Source: Monosporascus cannonballus
Taxonomy: Eukaryota > Ascomycota > Sordariomycetes > Xylariales
Direction of reading: 5' to 3'
NCBI GenBank assembly: GCA_004154925.1
Contig: QJNS01000352.1
Coordinates: forward strand, 1-63,362
Length of the DNA stretch: 63,362 bases
Every line of letters begins with the position of its first letter. Within the stretch, counting starts at the first letter, position 1. Below are positions 1-14,847 of the stretch, piece by piece. Position numbers and translations under genes: made by a program. Below the pieces are notes generated by a model. That model searched no databases. It saw only the letters and a list, made by a program, of their open reading frames with translations, and was not told where the DNA came from.

Positions 1-1118
1 GTGCGTCAGGGCGGAGAGGACAGGGTCGGGTTGGGTTGTTGAGGAACTGACTCTACGGCCAGCTGTGCGGACGGCATCGATTAGAGTAAGTACCCCCAGA
101 GCTCCCGCCGCCCAGTTTGTGATTCGGAAAGTAGTTCCTAGATCGTAATCGGACCGCTCTGTTCTCATAGGAGGGGCCTAGTGTTTTCAGATATCGCCGT
201 TTAACCTTCTTATGCGGCTATTCCATGGCCACCCCTCCTCCCGAGGTGCTGAGCACGCTGCGAGCGAACTTCCCTTCGGTATGTGTTTTGGCAATAGCGC
301 ATACAGCAAGCTCGTGGTTAGTCATGTGGCTTTAATTAGTGGTTTCTCAAGTGTTCGTCGCGCGAGTAACGAGTTGAGGTTTCACGAGCACATCATCGCC
401 GTCGTCATCGTCGCCATCATCTTGACGGCAGCTTGTGCTCCAACGTACTCCTACGGCCCACGTTTTTCAATGGAATCGTGTCGCTTCGGTTGCATAACAG
501 AAGCAAGCCGTCTCATGTAGAGATCCTACAGGATCTGCGCGGCGTAGTTACTTCAATAGGGAGTCACGCAACCCGGGGCACGCGTTTCAGAAAACCGTGT
601 CGTAAATAGCTATATTGAGCCGAACATTGGTCCTAGATCGCTTACCAAGCGCTATCCGCCATGCCCGTAGGCGGTAAACAAGAGGGAGCCAGTGAGCCCA
701 CGATCCGCTTATCAGCCTTCCTTGCAACCAACCCCTATGTGGTCCAGAATGCACACTCCCAACCTATCAGGGACGGCTCCTGGACGGGTATAATTCCCAG
801 AGCCGAGATCCAAACCACCACCATCCATGTCCTCGTCCACGTTGGGAATCAATATGAAAAATCTCGCGCGACAGACCTTAGCCGGATCCAGGTATATGTG
901 TGTGTGTTGGGTATGGTGAACAATACAAAAAGGGTAATGACCGTCGGTAGGTACGTTATGTAGAACGGTTGAAAAAACTAAAAAGTCCAAATAAAAGACT
1001 CCTTAACGTTGAAAGCGACCGAATGCCTAGAGATGGAGGGGGTGATCGTCAGTCATGGTGTCCAAGGACGGAATGTTTAGCGAGAAGCGGGGGAGGCGAG
1101 GCCGGGGTTTTCTTGATT
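1..1118. other. gene-less left edge
   Basis: No coding sequence is recognisable. All frames have frequent stops, and the short open stretches show no domain motif. Bases 1119 onward belong to the 3' end of the beta-glucosidase gene read from the other strand, so roughly the last 100-200 bases here would hold its 3' UTR. I see no tRNA, repeat or terminator-like structure. Confidence 0.5.
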
Positions 1119-3957
1119 TCAGTCCAAGAAAAAGAAGACACACCTGATGTCCGCGGCCGAGGCCCCTACGAGGACCCTGAAGGACCCCTCCTCGGCGATC
1201 CAGGCGGGGATCGAGTCGTCGTAGTAGCCGACGGCGTAGCGGTCGAGCGGGATGGTGACGTGCTTGGTCTCGTCGGGCTCGAGGAACACCTTCTCGAACG
1301 CCACGAGCTCCTTCTCGGGCCGCGGCAGCTTCGACCTGACGTCCCGCACGTACACCTGCACCGTCTCGGCGCCGGCGACGGGGCCGACGTTCGACACGGC
1401 GAAGACGAGGTCGATGGGCGCCGAGGAGGCGTCCAGCGCCTTCCTGCTGAGCGACGGTCGGCCGTACTCGAACGTCGTGTACGAGAGCCCGTGCCCGAAC
1501 GCGAAGAGCGGCGGGATCTTCGCGCGGTCGTAGTGCCTGTACCCGATGTACAGGCCTTCGCCGTACAGGACTCGCATGTTCTCGCCGGGCCAGTTGTGCC
1601 AGGCGGGCGTGTCCTCGATTCTTCGGGGGAATGTAGTCTAGGAAATGCGAGTTATTAGACTAGTGGCAAGCGCCTAGGATTTCAGACGGACGACTTACCG
1701 GCAGCTTGCCGCTCGGGTTTTGCAGGCCGAACAGGACGTCGGCCAGGGCATTTCCAGCCTCTTGGCCCTGGTACCAGGCTTGGACGATGGCGGGGACACG
1801 GTCAGCCCACGGCATTGTCACCGGGGAGCCGGACTGGTTCACCACAACGGTACGGGGATTGGCCTTGACGACGGCCTCGATCAGCCGGTCCTGACTGCCG
1901 TCCTTCGGCAGATCCATCGTCTGTCTGTCGTAGCCCTCGGATTCCCATTCGGCATCGAGTCCGACGATGACAACGGCAACATCCGCTTTTTTCGCAGCGT
2001 CGACGGCTTCCTGGAGATAGTCGACCTGGTCCTCCTGTTTGAAGCCGATGCGGCAGCCGCCGTACTTATGCGTCATTTTGAACTGCTTCTGTTTGGCGAT
2101 TGGCCGCAGCTCATTTGTCATCTCGACGCGGAGCTCCACAGGCTTTCCGGCTCGCATTTCCACGTCCACCAAATAGTCCACAGAGCCGTCGAACATGGCC
2201 TCGCCCTCCTCGGTCCAGTTCCAGAGATCAAAAGCCAGCTTTCCGTTGATGTACAACTTTCCCGGACCGACGCTCATGAAGCTGATGGTATGCCTCCCGC
2301 TCGCCGTCGGCGTGAGGTAAGTAGTCGCAATCGCCGACCACTCGGGTCCAAGCTCGGCAAGCGGCGCGGAATCCCACAGGAACAGGTCGGTATTGGTCCG
2401 CCGCTGGATGACGGCGACGTCGCCTTCGAACTTGTCCCCGCGGAACCACTCCAAAGTCACGCCCGGCTTCCCGGACTTATCCTTGCAGAACTCGGATGCA
2501 ACTGGCAGCCACTTATAGATGTGGCAGCCCTGGGCATAGATGACCTCCTTTTGGGAAACTGCCCTGATGCTGTCAAGCGGCAGCGTATTGTAATAAGGGT
2601 TGAGACTGGCGCTCCCTCCGCCGCCAGCGATCGCACGGTTCGCGTTCGGCCCGATGACAGCGACCCTGGCCGTCTTGGGGTTGATCGGCAAGGTCTGCCC
2701 TTCATTCTTCAGCAACGTCAATCCCTCAACTCCCGCCTGCCGGATGAGGGCTCGGGTTTCCGGTCGGTTATCCTCTCGCTCCGCCTCTTCGGCGGACATG
2801 TCGTCCCCTTTGGTGCGCTGTACCAGCGTTAACACGTTCTCCGCAGCGATATCAACGTCACGCTTAGTCAACTCTCCTGCCTCGATGGCTTTCAGGACCT
2901 TCTCGAACCGCCATTTCGTCGAATAAGGGAACTCGATGTCACAGCCGGCCTTGATCGACTCGGCCACAGAATTGACGCCGCCCCAATCTGACACAACGGT
3001 CCTGTAGGAGCTTAGAAAATAATACCTCGTCTCTCGTGACGACCCCGGCAACTTACCCATCATAGCCCCACTCGCCTCGAAGTATGCTCTTCAGGGTGTG
3101 GTGGTTCTCATCAGCATGGACGCCGTTGATCAGGTTATACGACGACATGACCGCCCACGGATTCGCCTCTCTGACGGCTATCTCAAATGGACGGAGGTAG
3201 ATTTCTCTTAATGGACGCTCCATCAACAGAGAATCGATGGTGAGCCGGTGGGTTTCCTGCTCATTTGCGACAAAATCTAGATTTTATAAGCTCAAACTTG
3301 AGACATTTCACTCCTGCAACGTACGTTTGATGGTAGCGGCCACTCCTTTGGACTGGATGCCTTGTATATACTGAGAGGCAAGCTTGCCTGTAAGAAGTGG
3401 GTCCTCCGAGAACGACTCGAAATTCCTACCACCGAGAGGATGACGATGCATACACACCGTCGGGGCGAGGAGTACGTTTGCTGCTCTCGCCTTCACCTCG
3501 GCAGCCAGGTGCTCGCCGACCTCATAGAGTAGGCTCTTGTTCCAAGTCGCAGCAAGGGAGATGCCGCAGGGAAACAAGGCGGCTTTGGTGCCCCCGACGA
3601 AGATCCCACCACGAGCACCATTCGGCCCATCGCTCGTCTTGATTGCGGGTATCCTTTTCGAAGGTATGGCTTTCGTCCTCCAGAAATCTGCTGCGGTAAG
3701 GAGAGATACCTTCCCCAGTCAGCAGCGTCTGATGACAAAAGCTCGAGCGGACAGACTACCTTCTCCTCCAGTGTCAACCGAGCTAACTTTGTCCTAGCAA
3801 GCAGTCGAGCATCATTTAAGCGAGCAATTTTCGAAACTGGACTGAAAGGCGGCGAGTACTCGGTGTCTGGTGTTGTGTTGCTGTCAAAGCTCCCTACTGG
3901 GGACGCATCGGGATCGATCCCGTCGCCATATTGGTCTGATGACACTAGTCTTTCCAT
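1119..3957 (-). CDS. GH3 beta-glucosidase with PA14 insert, intracellular type
   Basis: Family 3 glycoside hydrolase, expected to release glucose from the non-reducing end of beta-glucosides. Five exons: 3957-3760, 3709-3325, 3276-3057, 3001-1699 and 1637-1119. The introns are 48-61 nt and the spliced product is 874 aa. Order: N-terminal GH3 barrel (about 60-300) with KTSDGPNG, KHFVANEQE and the nucleophile motif VVSDWGG (Asp about 273); C-terminal GH3 domain; PA14-type insert (about 410-550); Fn3-like domain at the end with LFAFGHGLSYTTFEY. Unspliced, the gene looks frameshifted four times, but each break is a clean GT..AG intron and the motifs rejoin exactly. There is no signal peptide, so it is probably cytosolic, as in the bgl-F/bgl-I-like fungal group. 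The ATG at 3957 is the first in frame. No neighbouring gene shares its pathway. Substrate preference cannot be read from sequence. Confidence 0.93.
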
Positions 3958-6900
3958 GTTGACCGTCGACAGAGACGAGTCCTGCTCCTGTTTTACCCGA
4001 TAGACAGGCGGTAAGGGGGAAATGATCCGATGAAGGCGACAAGCACTCGCAAGTTTGAGACGGTGGACCCCAAGGCTTGGATTCTAAACCCAATGCTTGT
4101 CGGTGATAGTTACGGGGGGATATGGGAAGACACAGCTGTGGTGTCTGAGCCAATGGTGCAAGGTTGGTAATGAATGATTCTTAGGGTCGAAACACTCCCA
4201 CGGCGCGGGAAATTCCCGGACCTAAATATGTCATCAGCAATATGTTCAGGACTCGCCGTCTACAACGAATGGGCCTAGCCCTGCCGGCATATTGCTCCAT
4301 AGCTCGAAACGGAGGGCCCATATCAGGTAAAGTCCGGGACGAAAGCTGTTATCAGGGATTGTTAATGCGGAATCTCGGTACTGGATACCTTTCCCACCAA
4401 CGGAGCTCGAGTGGACACTACGCTCGCATGCGAGGTAAGATGGCGAAGAGATGGTGCCATGGTTCTCATGGTGGGTCCCGTAAGGTTCCTACTAGCTCTT
4501 CTACGATCGACATTGAACGAGGAAGTCGTGAAACCGCAGACCCCGTGAGCGAGTGTGGAGTCGGTTAGCACTATCCGGTTTATATGATGTTACGGCGCTA
4601 TTACCGAGACGCTCGTTGGGGTTGGCAAAGTATCACTCGAGCAAAAGCTCGCGGGGAGAGCATGATACAGCTGGGCTCCTTATGAATTTGGCATGTCGGT
4701 ACAAGCGGACCGGATGAGCGGTGCCCATAGGTCTGAGGAGGTGCTTAAGCGAAAATATACTCGATCCTGATGTCTGCATTGTCGGACAACGGCATCGTGC
4801 AACTCAACAGAGGCAGTATTCTGACCGGGCGGGGGGTCCTCGGGCTCGGCAGTAGAGTTTCTAACGACCGGGAAGACTGGAGGCACGACATCCAGAGACG
4901 GTCTGATGAGCCAAGATCGTAGGGATGCCATGTGCATCATGTGGGATTGCTTTGCAGTCGCAGGTTCCTGGTTCTCATATCCATGGGGACTTCAGCAATG
5001 CGGTCGCTAAGCTCTAGCCCCAGCAGCAGAGGAAATTATAGATTGAGCATCCACAGGCAAGATAAACAGTATATTTACCTTAACGCCCGCCTGACAGTCA
5101 TCTACTTTGTTTGTGCCAGTCGATTGGTCCATAGAGTGGCGTGTAAAGTAAGCGTATATGTTTAAGGAGGTTCCACATCTTATTCCGGAAACTGGGAAGA
5201 GTGTAGTTTCACCCTTGTCGTCGGAAAGCGGAGCACTGGGATGAATCCCCTGTCATCGTAAAATTTACCAAAGTCCATTGCGAAGACGTTGCCTCCGCCC
5301 GCTGACATGCTATAGTAGCTAGTATTCTTTTAGGACGGTGTCGCCATTCTTGGCCACCTAGGGATCTCTGAGTGGTGTTTCAAATCCAGTCCAATGGGGC
5401 TGTATTCGACGAACTCATCCATAATGGAATAGCTCTAGTCGAAGCTTACCTCTCTATCTCCCGGGACTAATAGTTACCTAACTAAAGAGCAAGATCCACC
5501 ACTGCAGGTCTTCGGTGCAAGAAATTTGGATACCAATATGGTGGCGCTGAAAGCGAAGCCGGCCTGAACCGAACTCAACATTGACATATTGGAGGAGCGC
5601 ATTCAAGTGCCGTATACCTTAGATGTCTCATTCATGACGGTATCGGATATTGACACGTCCATCGCGCTACCAAGTGCAGCAATTATTATTCTGGAGACGG
5701 CAATATTGCTAGCGATAAGGCTTAGAGGAGTAGATTAGCTGGACCCGATTAAAATTCGGCTGTGCGGGCCGAACCCCATTATTTCGGATCTGATATAAGG
5801 CTGCCCCTACGACTAACCAATGTGATGTCAAGTGACATAAGCAGACTTTTGCCGTCAGCTTTCTGACTTCGGCCATCGGCTACGTCGGGGTCCTACCATA
5901 TGTTCTCGTCTTGTACCACATAATTACACGGGGACTCCTTGATACGAGGGTCGCAAGACGAAGCCTTAACTTTGAGCCCCGTCTCGGGCGACGTACGGCA
6001 AATTCTGATTCCATGAACCATAAGATGAGATCAATACGTAAATCCATATTTGTATGAAGATAGACATCTGGTTCACGGAGAAATGGGGGTGCGCTCATTG
6101 GTTGCAAAGCGTTATAGGCTAGGCCCCCCATACTCGCAGTCCCAGATCTACAATTTGGCAGATCGGAGCTCGACGGAACCTCTCCTATTCGGGAAGACAT
6201 TCCAGAATACTTCACCTAGGTCTACCATCATGTGCTTGGGTTTCATTCTACCTCCAGCCATCGGCCCATAATCACGCACATTTAAGGCCTAGCTGGGCCT
6301 CGAATCTTGGTAACTTGGGCTGCCTGACTTCAGCGATCTGCCAAGCCTCCAAGTGTGCCCTTCAGATGACGGTCCTAAGTATGCAAGACCGGGTGCTTGG
6401 GGAAAAAAATCCTCCGCGCTGCCCCGAAAAGCATGCGTCGTACGGTAGCTATCTAGGAGCTACATGCGCATACATGCACAGATGGATCCATCTTTCCTAT
6501 GCAGCAATCTCCGCATCTGTTTCGTGCTTCCCCAAACCCTCTCCTACTTCTGGCGTCATAATACCTTCGGTGGTACTATATTGGTGTGGGTCTATGTTGG
6601 CACGCACGCAAATGCGCATCAAGGATCCGAGGGCCTTCCGGAACTGTCCCCGCATTGGCGAATCCGCGCCGAGCTCCGTCTTGACACTCTATGCGGCATC
6701 CCATAACGCGACTTCCATATTACCGAAACCCTGCTGCTGTTTGATCACTTCAGTAAGATGTAGCTAAGTTTGTTAACTCTTCTACAGCGCATCGGCTGGG
6801 CCGGAGTATTCACAGAGACGTCGACCATTAGTTGACAATGAGGGCGAAGAGCTAGTGGCGTCTTTATCGAGAAGATGGTCGAAGAGATAGAAACGGCCCA

Positions 6901-9900
6901 GTATATGCTAAGCCGATCCATGCAGCCCAACATCAATGCTTCCAGAAAATCACGGCCATCCAACCCTTAGGTACGCTAACGGCCCCCAGTTCAAGTTCAA
7001 GGGACCGTGGAGCCCAACACGCCCGGCCTCGCCGCGACCTATGATTGGCTTCTTGGCCCTGTCCACTACTGTTGCTATCTTGTGTTAGGAACGTTACATG
7101 GGAAGCTCGAGATCAGGGTCTCTAGAAAAATGGTTCTGGGAAGGAGCCTCAACGACGTCTTTCGCCGTTGACGTTTACAGGCTACGGTATGGAACAGGCT
7201 TTGTGCGGCTGCAGGCTCGTATTAACGTACTACTACGTCCTGGTACTACCATACTTAAGAGGTCGGAATACTCAATCGCACTCCCCACCAGTGCGACTGT
7301 TCTGTGGTATATGGCCTCCTTACCGTTCGTGGCATATTCTGGCGGGAGATATGAATAATGGTGACCCTTCTCAGGCTCCCATGGAGGAATCAATGGCAAT
7401 TCGCATCACCCGGGAAACTCCCGTTGGTTCGAAATCCTGCGAGGCATTCTAGTGTTGCGTCGTTCAGCGTAGAATGAAGCTGCGAGTTACGTACTCCGAA
7501 TCAAGGGCTTTCGTGATCCCCCTGAGGGCTGAGGTCACATTGGCTCGGATGTCGCATCCGCCCGTCTCCCCAAGCATCGCATGTTGGGTGCAGCTTGCAT
7601 ATAATGCGACCGTTGAGGAGTCGAAGTCGTGTGCTTTCTGGTGTCGCATCGCGCAAGCTTGGGGCGTTAGTTTCCGTTCTTCGCCGGGATTTCTTGATGC
7701 AATGTCGATCCGCTGAGGAGCTGAGATGGCGAGGTCCCGTTCTTCCCCTATCTCCCTATTCCGACGTGGCACTAACTATCTTCGATCGTCCACCGATACA
7801 ATTGTTCCATCAATACTCTTCCTACTGACGGGGTACGATGGCGAGCTATGCAGCTTGACACTGGAGGAGAAATCCGCGTCGGTGCGTCCGGCCGTCAAAC
7901 ATCATATACGAGCCGACGAGAGCATTGAATCGAAGTCAATGCCAGGGTCCATGCAAGGGAACCCTTCAAAACGGCCACGTACGAAGCTTGATAACCTGCT
8001 TGGCATAGTGCATACCCCGGGGACGGTGGCATATTTCTTCATCTAAGGGGCTGATTACCTTGGCATAGACGCACTTCTGCTATCCGCCGACTTTTGGTTA
8101 TCTTCCACGAGGCCGATGCCTGAGCTGAGACATATCGTTCTAGCATGAAGTTTCGTGCATCAGCCAGGGTGACATGGCTAGAGCCATATTATCGGCCGGC
8201 CCCCGGCCGCCCGTTACTATTAAGCAAAGTAAGTTACATCACGGGTCCCCCGGATCAATCTAAGATGGACCATCGATCGGTTCCCTAGGTCATTACTATA
8301 CTGGACAGAGTCTATCGCCATATTTCCTGGTTAGACACCCACCAGTCATACCTTGAAACTATCTGCATGTCCCAATGGCCCCCCTCCTTGAAGTTCACAT
8401 ATAGGCTGTGCGCGGCACCGGGTGATGAGAGACCTTCAAAACTGGGTAACGCAGCCAGTGGCCGATCTGCCCATATAAGGTTACAGCGGCATGCAAACTC
8501 GAATGTAACCAATCTAGAAGCTTGCGTCGATCTCCCGACAGATACACAAGTTTCGCCACCAACGAATCTCACTTATTGTGCTGGCCCAGCATCAAGGCAC
8601 GTCTAGCCGCCAGTGTTTTTATCCTCGATCTATGCGGTGCTAGCGACCCTTGAGCGCAGCGATCTCCTGCATCCGAGGTGATTACCAGCCAGGTAGACAA
8701 CAAGTGGCCCATTGCACCCTCGGGCCAGTGGAGGTGTGTAAGTGAGGCTGCAGACCGCGTGCAGTCCGATACACAGCTTCTGGTTAAAGCTGGTTGAACA
8801 TCCTGGCGAGATACGTCAGCCGAAGAGGGTGCTGTATGAGGGGAAGCAGTCGTAGCAATCTAGAAGAAGGCTCTGAGGCGGCCTCTGAGCGATGTACCTG
8901 CTGCATTGGGGCTCGTGGTCGTGCATACTGCCTAAAGCGCCCGGGCTTGATACTCAACTCCCACAAGAACTTGAGGTCGTCCGTCTACATGAAGTCCCCT
9001 CGGAGCCTCGGTATAATTCATAGCGTAATTGGCATTCCGCATGCCCTGCTCGCCGCATGTGTTGGTAAACACCCAAAGTTTCTGTGGGTTTGTGGAGGTA
9101 TACGATGCCATGTCCTCAAATGCCGGAACTGACCCGAAATTCCAGCATTTGTCTGCTAAGCGAGTTATTTCTGCTTCATAAGGGCTCCCGCACAATCGCG
9201 GACCTTGTAAAGCATTGATCGAGTTAGTTCGCAGGACCACAACCACTCATCCTTTCTCCTAGCTTAGCAGAGCTTGGAATTTTCCTCTGATCCCCGGAGT
9301 CGGTGGAAAGCGTCGGTACATCTGTTGAAGTTACTCGATGCTTGGTAATTTATGCCGGTGATCGTTGTGCGTATGCGCCATAGCTGAGGTCTAACAAACA
9401 ATACCCCCTGGTAAGTGACATACACTGGGTTGGCTCGCAGATAACATATTTTACAACCCCTTAGAACCAATAGGTATATTTGCACTTCTACCTTGTCCGA
9501 CAAAGTGTAGAGCTCGGGCGTATACAGCAAGTAACCAATCTGCGGACTCTACTCCTACGGCCACCTTAGAGCCCCCCCTTGTTAACTGCTGTAGTTAATT
9601 ATAAATTGCTCTCTTTGAAAGTTATTTTATGCCCGTGCCTACTTGTATTCATGGGCTACATGGCCTTCCTGGCTCCTAAATTCGAGATATCAATATGTGT
9701 TCCTCGGTGATCTTGAGGCTTTTGTACCTCCTGACTAAGGAAGCTCCGATGGACTGTGAAGTTCCTAGCCAGGAGGATGAGTGGCGAAGGGAGGATTGCT
9801 GAAACCCACTCTCTAACATAAGGAACTTAAGCTGGAGTCTCCCCTCTAGCCTTGGGGCCCTTGGTCGACTCTAGGATTCAAGATTGATCCCCAGGCTCTT

Positions 9901-10952
9901 AAGCTGTTTAGAGTCGTCAGCCACACGATTAACACTGCCTGGGTCTGGCGTATTTTTCAAGCAAGCTATATGAGAGAGTATCAAGATCAGTGCTATCGAG
10001 TCTTTGGGTCTACAAACACAGACGACAAGTCCAAGGGACAGCCGTTCGCACACCCCTCGGATCAAGAACCACAAGATCAGCACGACGAAGAGACGTGGCC
10101 AAGGATTGCCGTCAACCGCAAACCCCCCGAAATTTCCGATAATCTTTACGTTGGCTGCCAGGACTCTAGGGTTGGGAGCTACCCTAGACTAACCTCCTCC
10201 AGACCATGAGATCAGCCAGAATGGGGTTTCCAAAAACCACCCAGGGGAATTGGGGTGGACTTCCTTTCCCAGCTCCAAAACGAATATCAGCCGCTCTGTC
10301 TACCAACAAAACGGGCTGGCGGAAGGCGTACAGAAGGCATAAGAGCGATCAGGGCATAAGGCTGGACACTTGAATCTTTCCAGTTGGGGATGAGAGTGTA
10401 TAGTTCTCGAGGGGCCGGACTGAGGTGGCCACTGGGGGTATTATATCGCGTATATCCTCGCCATGAGGTCTAAGTCAGGAATAATGTGCTGGTTTTGCTT
10501 ATGATGATGTCTTGGAAGTATTTTAGACTCTTCAAAGACTTGGACATCAGGGGCACCAAAACAGTCGTCTAATAGCGCGCTTGCTGAGTACTGCTGTGAC
10601 TGTGTTATCCAAATTAAGCTTGTACCAAACCAATAAGGAGGTGGAAACCGGCTTTCCTTGGCACGCAGGGAACTTTTGGGGTGGCCTATGCGTACGATCT
10701 AACGAATGTTTCCAGAAGAAAATATAGGAGATAACTTTTGTGGGCGGAAGGGACCAACCTCTGATGCGGCCTTCGTTTTTTCTGAAGCCCCGCACGACTC
10801 ACAACCCCACATGAGTCACACCCCGCTTCGTGGTTATCGATACCGCTCGATAGAAAGTTTGATGGTTGAAGAAATCATTTACCCCTCCACACCTCAACCT
10901 CCGAACTGCAAATACCCACCACAAAGAGGGCCATCCTCGACAAGTTTTCACC
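3958..10952. other. about 7 kb with no recognisable gene
   Basis: Base composition is even, stops are dense in all six frames, and no open frame exceeds about 150 codons. The longest (6315-6767, plus) has no family motif. One small frame at 9970-10209 (plus, 79 codons) is acidic and Gln/Asp-rich and looks slightly protein-like, but it has no homology I recognise. The last few hundred bases are the promoter side of the lysyl-tRNA synthetase gene. I found no long inverted repeat, LTR or tRNA. Confidence 0.4.
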
Positions 10953-13033
<2,081 letters not shown>

Positions 13034-14847
13034 AAGTGGATGAAATTGCGTTGGTATTGATCAGAGCCGGTATGCCTACCACACTGATGAACTAATACCT
13101 AGGGGGCATGAGTATCATCTCGATAGATACGAGCTTAAGTAGTTCTAGAGCTGGAATGATAGAATATCCTAGTAGTGAATCGCTTATTCAAGCAGTTATT
13201 CATTCTCGTCATTGCCATGATTCGTGGATTTTGACCGTTGGCGGGCCGTCGCATTGCTCCTTCGACTTTGTGGCCGTCCGGGGCCGGACCCACAGCCTCC
13301 ACAATAACGCAGAAAGGGGGTAGAGGAGGAGTGCGAGCGGATCAAGGCACGGCATCTTACGGAGCAAGGCAAACGGCTTGGCCGCTCCGTTAAAAGTAAA
13401 CGGAACCTAGGCGCTTAAAGCATAGTTACACACGCGCTCCATCTGCAGGCTTATGGCCTCGGTGAGGGTCTATGACTCCTCTGCTTTGAATGCTCGTGTT
13501 GGTTAGATAGCCTGGATAAATAGAGATAATGTATACCATATGTCTCTGTTTTCCCCTGGTAACCCGGCTGCCCATTTACCTCATGGAATCGAAATCGGTA
13601 TGTTTTGGATCGTGGAAATAGCATAGCGGCTCTTATTCAACTTCGTTACTGGATATTCACGTGGTAGTAAATACGTGACCGAGATATCAGTTTCGGGGAA
13701 GCCTCCAGTTTGGTATGATTCAACATTTTATAACTTTGCCACCCTAGTTCGACGTCTTTATAGTCTTAGGTGCAACTGTGATCCATGTGAACTGAGACGT
13801 GTTCTGTTTACTTGATACGTCATTCGGCTTTGGTATGCAGCATAGCCCGGTCAAACAGCCACCGCTGATGATTACTAGGTTACCTGTAGTACGTCTCTAG
13901 TAGTTTTATATTGAACATATAGGGAAAGGCAGTCTCCATATCGTTAAAGTCTATTGAAGCGATGTCAACGGCGCCGTGCTCCAAGCTACCATATTGACTG
14001 CGAATTCGTCGTCTATGTGTGCCCAGACTTTTCCGTTAAACGTTACCTTGGAGCCGACCATATAACTGTATTGCCTATCTCACCCCCTAGACCGCAGAAC
14101 TTGTAAACCATAAGGAATACTGAGGTAATCCCAACGCATCCGATATGATAATGTTCAAATAACCATGAAGATATTAAAGAAATCAGGAAATACCTTGCAT
14201 CAATGGCTTCAAAGGTCTCTGGTAACTTTCAGAGACGACACGATATTTCCGGGACTATAGTCTCCGTCCTAGTCTAGAATCGGGAGACACGCGCTGACTC
14301 CCTGGCAGCGAGTGATCCCAGTAATTATACCGGAGCACCTGCAACGGCGGGCATTACCAAGGATCATGGGAATAGCAAGATAGCAGTACTCGTGCGTCAT
14401 GCGGCACAAGTGAAACCAGCATGAGAAGCGCCGAAGTTAGCCGTGGCTACGATCGCCAACTGCGAAGCTTTGAATCCTCCGAGCCTTGTTTGTTCTCAAC
14501 CGCGGCACCGCCTTGATACCTACATGTTTATGACGAGCCAGTCTCTCAGTGGTTGCGTTTCGTTCTTAGCTCTGGCTTGCGTATGAAATCGAAGGGGATT
14601 GAGTACCTAGGAACGAAACCAAGGAATAGAATGCGCTCGGCGACAAATAGACTTTGTCGAAAATGCACTCTGATTATTATCCTATATGGGCCCCCAACCC
14701 CAAGTCCGCCGAATTCATGATCCCATTACAACCCCCGTAAAATCAGCATCAATACAGGAAGTCAAGCCAAAGATTGCCCCCCTGTCCCGAGACAAGCCCG
14801 CGCTCAACGCCCAACTGAACAACCCCTCTAGACTCCGATTCAGTCGC
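13034..14847. other. intergenic, no gene seen
   Basis: This lies between the 3' ends of the convergent lysyl-tRNA synthetase gene and the minus-strand surface-protein gene. I see no open frame with protein-like composition, no repeat and no RNA gene. Both 3' UTRs must lie at its edges. Confidence 0.4.

Noticed and set aside
1119..3957. Four apparent frameshifts in the GH3 gene, suggesting a pseudogene
   Set aside because: Each break coincides with a 48-61 nt GT..AG intron; removing them restores one 874-codon frame with all GH3 motifs continuous.
7425..7440. GGTTCGAAATCC, resembling a tRNA B box
   Set aside because: The flanks do not pair and no A box is present at the right distance.
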